NCBI RefSeq assembly: GCF_020662345.1
Contig: NZ_VMOA01000016.1
Coordinates: 53,673-117,672 of the forward strand
Origin: Methylobacterium sp. W2
Lineage (GTDB): Bacteria > Pseudomonadota > Alphaproteobacteria > Rhizobiales > Beijerinckiaceae
Length of the DNA stretch: 64,000 bases
Reading direction: 5' to 3'
A program made the translations under genes and the position numbers. Shown here in pieces: positions 60,679-64,000 of the stretch (positions are counted from its first letter, which is position 1; each line of letters starts with the position of its first letter). Under the pieces are notes generated by a model, which was given only the letters and a program-made list of their open reading frames with translations, made no database searches and was not told the DNA's origin.

Positions 60679-61460
60679 CGCTCGCGGATGAAGCCGGCGA
60701 CCTCCGCCGATTGCAGGAGGGCGGAGAGCGTCTGGATGCGCGCATCCTGGGCCAGGGCCTCGGTCGTCACCAGCACGTTGGCGTAGGGGTTGCCCTCCGC
60801 CCGCTCCAGGCCGAGGGAATCCTTGGCCGGGTCGAGCCCGGATTCGAGGGCATAGTTGCCGTTGATGACCGCCAGGGCAACGTCGTCGAGGGAGCGCGGC
60901 AAGTGCGGCGGCGCCACCTCGACGAAGCTCAAGGATTTCGGGTTCTCGGCGATGTCGCCGGCCGTGGCGAAGGTGCCGTCGCCGCCGGGTCGGAGACGGA
61001 TGAGGCCGTTCTCCTGAAGGAGCTTCAAGCCGCGACTGAAATTGGTGACGTTGTTCGACAGGGCGACGGTCGCCCCTTTCGGCAGGTCGGCGAGGCTGCG
61101 GACGCGGCGCGAATAGAGCCCGAGGGGCTCCACATGCACGCTCGCCGTCACGGCGAAGCGGATTCCGAGTTCGGCCTCCTCGCTGCGCAGATAGGGCACG
61201 TGCTGGAAGAAGTTGGCGTCGGCGTCGCCGTCGATGACGAGGCGGTTCGGGCGGATGTCGCCGCTGATCTCGATGATCCGCAGGGGCAGGTCCGGAGCGA
61301 GTTTGTCCTGGACGAAAGTCAGGATCTCCGCATGCGGCACCGAGGAGGCGACCACCCTGAGGGGTGCCGCGGCCCGGGCTGCGGAGGCCGTGAGCAGGGC
61401 GAGGGTGCCGCCCAGCAGGGGAAGGGTGCCGCCCAGCAGGGCGCGACGGTTCAGGGGCAT
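60642..61460 (-). CDS. MetQ/NlpA-family binding protein, copy 1
   Basis: A 272-residue exported protein. The signal peptide contains a duplicated Leu-Leu-Gly-Gly-Thr-Leu from a 21-bp tandem repeat (61402-61443). 'LRVVASSVPHAEILTFVQDKLAPDLPLRIIEISGDIRPNRLVIDGDADANFFQHVPYLRSEE' and 'GATVALSNNVTNFSRGLKLLQENGL' are MetQ landmarks. There is no lipobox cysteine in the signal. It is the likely binding partner of MetNI. Its 3' end overlaps the convergent cytochrome gene by 37 bp. Confidence 0.9.
   Translation of the reverse strand: MPLNRRALLGGTLPLLGGTLALLTASAARAAAPLRVVASSVPHAEILTFVQDKLAPDLPLRIIEISGDIRPNRLVIDGDADANFFQHVPYLRSEEAELGIRFAVTASVHVEPLGLYSRRVRSLADLPKGATVALSNNVTNFSRGLKLLQENGLIRLRPGGDGTFATAGDIAENPKSLSFVEVAPPHLPRSLDDVALAVINGNYALESGLDPAKDSLGLERAEGNPYANVLVTTEALAQDARIQTLSALLQSAEVAGFIRERYRGAVIPVRGA
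61402..61443. repeat. 21-bp tandem duplication in a signal-peptide coding region
   Basis: AGGGTGCCGCCCAGCAGGG plus two bases occurs twice in tandem, giving LLGGTLP and LLGGTLA in the hydrophobic core of the MetQ-like signal peptide. The copies are nearly identical. Confidence 0.85.
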
Positions 61461-61791
61461 GGAGGATCTCTCAGGTCAGACTTGCTCGGGTAACACTTGC
61501 TCGGCTGCCCGGCCCCACCGGGCTTCATCGCTCACGGATCGCACCCTCGGTCGCCGGGATCGGGGCGTCCGGAAAAACTCGCCGCCGACATCGATGAAAG
61601 TATCGGGAAGGATATTGTCGGAGCAATCTAAAGCGGCGATGATGCGTAAATCAACGGTCATTGCCTAAACGACCATGATAACGGCACCGATTGGAAATTT
61701 ATACTGCTCGATTGGATGGCTATAGACGAAAACATCGTCGTCATCCCGACCGGAAGACCAATCCTCTCCCGCCCGCCATCTTTCAGCACCC
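61461..61791. other. 331-bp divergent region between metQ copy 1 and the monooxygenase gene
   Basis: A 10-bp direct repeat ACTTGCTCGG (61480 and 61495, period 15) lies just upstream of the MetQ start. The segment about 61600-61740 is AT-richer and probably holds both promoters. No gene is supported. Confidence 0.45.
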
Positions 61792-63150
61792 ATGACGGAT
61801 CACCGGCCGATGAGCCCACGACAGCTGCATCTCAACGTGAACCTGCTGCATTCGGGCGTGTACCCGTCGGCGTGGCGCCTGACCGATAGTCAGGCCGACG
61901 CCTTCATCGACATTGCCCATTACGTCAGGGTCGCCGGAATCGCCGAGCGGGGCCTGTTCGACGCGATCTTCCTCGCCGATACGCCGTCGATATCGGACCG
62001 CATCGACTACCGGCCGTTCAACGCCCTGGAGCCGACCATCGTGCTGGCGAGCCTCGCCGCCGCCACGACCCGGATCGGGCTCATCGCCACGGCCTCGACC
62101 AGCTACAACGAGCCCTTCAACCTCGCCCGGCGCTTCGCCAGTCTCGACCATGTGAGCGCGGGCCGCGTCGGCTGGAACGTGGTGACCACGGCCGATGCCG
62201 CCGCGAGCCGGAATTTCGGGCTCCAGGCGGCGGTGGACCACGCAGCGCGCTACGATCGGGCGCGCGAATTCGTCGATGTCGTCCATGCCCTGTGGGACAG
62301 CTGGGAGGATGACGCCTTCCTCGGCGACAAGGCGACGGGCCGCTTCGTCGACACGGCGAAGGTGCATGCGATCGCCCATCGCGGAACCACCTTCTCCGTC
62401 GACGGGCCGCTCAATGTCCCACGCTCGCCGCAGGGACGGCCGGTGACGGTGCAGGCCGGCGGTTCGAACGACGGGCGCGATCTTGCGGCCGCCACGGCGG
62501 AGGCCGTCTTCACCCTGTCGCAGACCATCGAGGACGGGGTCGCCTATGCGCGTGACCTGCGCGCCCGTGCCGCCACGTTCGGGCGGCCCCCGGGCTCCAT
62601 CGTGATCCTGCCGGGCCTCGCCACGGTCATCGGCAGCACCGAGGCGGAGGCGCGCCGCCGGCAGGACGAATTGTGGGAGCTGGTGCCGATCGAGTACAGC
62701 CTCGCGCGGCTCGCGGGCACGCTCCAGATCGCGCCCGAACGCCTCGACCTCGACAAGCCGCTGCCGGATCGCCTGCCCCTGCCGGCCAATGCCAACCACA
62801 CCATGTTCCAGGGAACCGTGGCCCTCGCACGCCGGGACACTCTCACGGTGCGCCAGCTTCTGCGGGCGCTGGGCGGCGGCGTCGGCCACCGCATCCTCGT
62901 CGGCACGCCGGAGGCGGTGGCCGACGATATCGAGGCCTGGTTCCGGGCCGGCGCCGCCGATGGATTCAACCTGATGCCCGATGTGCTGCCGAGCGGGCTG
63001 GAGACCTTCGTCGAGACCGTGGTGCCGATCCTGCAGAAGCGCGGCCTGTTCCGCACGGCCTATGCGGGAACGACCCTGCGGGACCATCTCGGCCTGGAGC
63101 GGCCGGCGAGCCGTTACGCCGGAGCGGAAGCCGTCGCGATCCCGGCGTGA
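61792..63150 (+). CDS. Luciferase-type flavin monooxygenase (NtaA/SnaA/DszA family)
   Basis: A 452-residue cytosolic LLM-class enzyme that uses reduced FMN and oxygen. Landmarks: 'QLHLNVNLLHSGVYPSAWR', 'ERGLFDAIFLADT', 'LEPTIVLASLAAATTRIGLIATASTSYNEPFNLARRFASLDHVSAGRVGWNVVTTADAAASRNFG', and 'LNVPRSPQGRPVTVQAGGSNDGRDLAA'. The length and these blocks place it with NtaA, SnaA and DszA; DszA-like members cleave sulfones. Between two MetQ-like genes it most likely desulfonates or oxidises an organosulfur compound, which is inferred from context. A flavin reductase is not adjacent. Confidence 0.92.
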   Translation: MTDHRPMSPRQLHLNVNLLHSGVYPSAWRLTDSQADAFIDIAHYVRVAGIAERGLFDAIFLADTPSISDRIDYRPFNALEPTIVLASLAAATTRIGLIATASTSYNEPFNLARRFASLDHVSAGRVGWNVVTTADAAASRNFGLQAAVDHAARYDRAREFVDVVHALWDSWEDDAFLGDKATGRFVDTAKVHAIAHRGTTFSVDGPLNVPRSPQGRPVTVQAGGSNDGRDLAAATAEAVFTLSQTIEDGVAYARDLRARAATFGRPPGSIVILPGLATVIGSTEAEARRRQDELWELVPIEYSLARLAGTLQIAPERLDLDKPLPDRLPLPANANHTMFQGTVALARRDTLTVRQLLRALGGGVGHRILVGTPEAVADDIEAWFRAGAADGFNLMPDVLPSGLETFVETVVPILQKRGLFRTAYAGTTLRDHLGLERPASRYAGAEAVAIPA

Positions 63151-63171
63151 TCGGACGGCCCGAGCCGCCGG

Positions 63172-63972
63172 CTACCAGACCGGCTCGAGAAAGCCCTTGT
63201 AGGTCCGCTCGATGTAGTCCCGCACCGGCGCCGAGCGGAAGCTGCGGATGAAGGCGGCCAGACGCGGATCGTCGCGATTGTCGGGCCGCGCGACGAAGCT
63301 CAGCGTGTAGCGCCGGTCCCCGACCCCGTCGGTGATGAGGGAGGTCTTGGGGTCGCCGCCCGCGGCGATCAGGTAGGTGAAGCTGACCTGCGCCAGGGTC
63401 ACGTCGTCCATCGCGCGCGGCAATTGCGCCGCTTCGAGTTCGAGAATCCGCAGGTGCTTCGGATTGGCGACGATGTCGGCGACGGAGGCCTCGTCGCCGA
63501 CGCCCGGCTTCAGGGTGAGCAGCTTGGCGGTCTCCAGCAGGCGCAATCCCCGCGCCGCGTTGACGGGGTCGTTGGCGATGGCGACCGAGGCGCCGTCGGG
63601 AACTTTATCGAGGCTGGTCACCGTCTTCGAGAACAGGCCCACGGGCAGGACGATCGCGCCCTCCACGGCCACCAGCTTGTAGCCCCGCGAGCGGATGGCG
63701 CTCTGGAGGTAGGGCACGTGCTGGAACAGGTTGGCGTCGATATCGCCCGAGGCCACGGCCTCGTTGGGCGTCACCCAATCGGTGAACTCGACGATCTCGA
63801 CATTCTGCCCCTGCTTGCGGGCGAGATCGGCGGCGAAGGCCAGGGTCTGCCCCACCGGCCCCGGCGTCGCGCCGATGCGCAGGGGTTTTTCGGCGGAGGC
63901 GGAGCCGGTCCCCAGAGCGAAGAGGACGGCCGCGAAGCCGAGGAGGCTGCGGCGGGTACGGAGTGGGGGCAT
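63172..63972 (-). CDS. MetQ/NlpA-family binding protein, copy 2
   Basis: A 266-residue exported protein, signal MPPLRTRRSLLGFAAVLFALGTG. 'LRIGATPGPVGQTLAFAADLARKQGQNVEIVEFTDWVTPNEAVASGDIDANLFQHVPYLQSAIRSRG' and 'GASVAIANDPVNAARGLRLLETAKLLTLKPG' are MetQ landmarks. It differs considerably from copy 1, so the two probably have different ligands for the shared MetNI. It converges on the monooxygenase gene, and its upstream region runs off the window. Confidence 0.9.
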   Translation of the reverse strand: MPPLRTRRSLLGFAAVLFALGTGSASAEKPLRIGATPGPVGQTLAFAADLARKQGQNVEIVEFTDWVTPNEAVASGDIDANLFQHVPYLQSAIRSRGYKLVAVEGAIVLPVGLFSKTVTSLDKVPDGASVAIANDPVNAARGLRLLETAKLLTLKPGVGDEASVADIVANPKHLRILELEAAQLPRAMDDVTLAQVSFTYLIAAGGDPKTSLITDGVGDRRYTLSFVARPDNRDDPRLAAFIRSFRSAPVRDYIERTYKGFLEPVW

Positions 63973-64000
63973 CGTGGAAGCCTGTGATCGGGGAGGGGAG

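Noticed and set aside
61783..63087. Long open frame antisense to the luciferase-type monooxygenase
   Set aside because: It mirrors the coding strand of a well-supported enzyme. Its product is Arg/Gly/Asp-rich with no fold, as expected for the complement of GC-rich codons.

Overview
The window is GC-rich, densely coded DNA typical of an alphaproteobacterium of the Hyphomicrobiales. The GC-ending codons, the many GTG and TTG starts, the tadA neighbourhood and the gene families all suggest Methylobacterium or Methylorubrum. That assignment is inferred, because no rRNA or other marker gene lies in the window. I found no tRNA, rRNA, CRISPR array, transposase or integrase. It reads as chromosome with accessory transport modules, not as a phage or integrative element.

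Layout. 0-6 kb: the 5' end of an unidentified gene, a CsbD-like stress protein, tadA, an atypical short-chain dehydrogenase, an MFS transporter, a small exported protein, a conspicuous AT-rich patch, and a membrane-bound diguanylate cyclase. 6-13.4 kb: a leftward set with an alpha/beta hydrolase, a GlcG/HbpS-like protein and a peptide/nickel-type ABC importer without an ATPase, preceded by an ABC-F protein. 13.5-19.2 kb: an AEC carrier, a divergent LpxC-like deacetylase, and a Crp/Fnr regulator translationally coupled to a polyamine-type ABC importer without a binding protein. 19.2-24.1 kb: an AsmA-family protein, the two subunits of a 3-oxoacid CoA-transferase, and a pyruvyl-transferase-like protein. 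24.3-31.4 kb: a branched-chain-amino-acid-type importer with a fused permease-ATPase, next to a nitrilase and a divergent LysR regulator. 32-37.7 kb: a small LuxR-type regulator, a phosphohexomutase, and a 1015-residue secreted protein that appears to join a pepsin-like domain, a serralysin-type metalloprotease and RTX repeats.

The last 26 kb (37.8-64 kb) is almost wholly devoted to organosulfur acquisition. It holds four SsuABC/TauABC-like importers, a MetNI transporter with two MetQ-like binding proteins, two OsmC-family thiol proteins sitting inside the importer operons, an acyl-CoA-dehydrogenase-like flavoprotein, a bacterial-luciferase-type monooxygenase, and a SoxCD/SorAB-like sulfite dehydrogenase pair. 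A plausible flow, which is inferred, is: uptake of sulfonates, sulfones or methionine-like compounds, flavin-dependent C-S cleavage to sulfite, then assimilation of the sulfite or its oxidation to sulfate in the periplasm. OsmC proteins would handle thiol or peroxide chemistry on the way.

Two further patterns recur. Short tandem repeats occur at five loci; four have units divisible by three and lie in or at the ends of coding sequences. Perfect palindromes lie in several divergent promoter regions of the sulfur region and near the LuxR-type gene. The observations most worth following are the double-protease fusion, the OsmC-transporter operons, and the importer whose binding protein carries an extra NosL-like domain.
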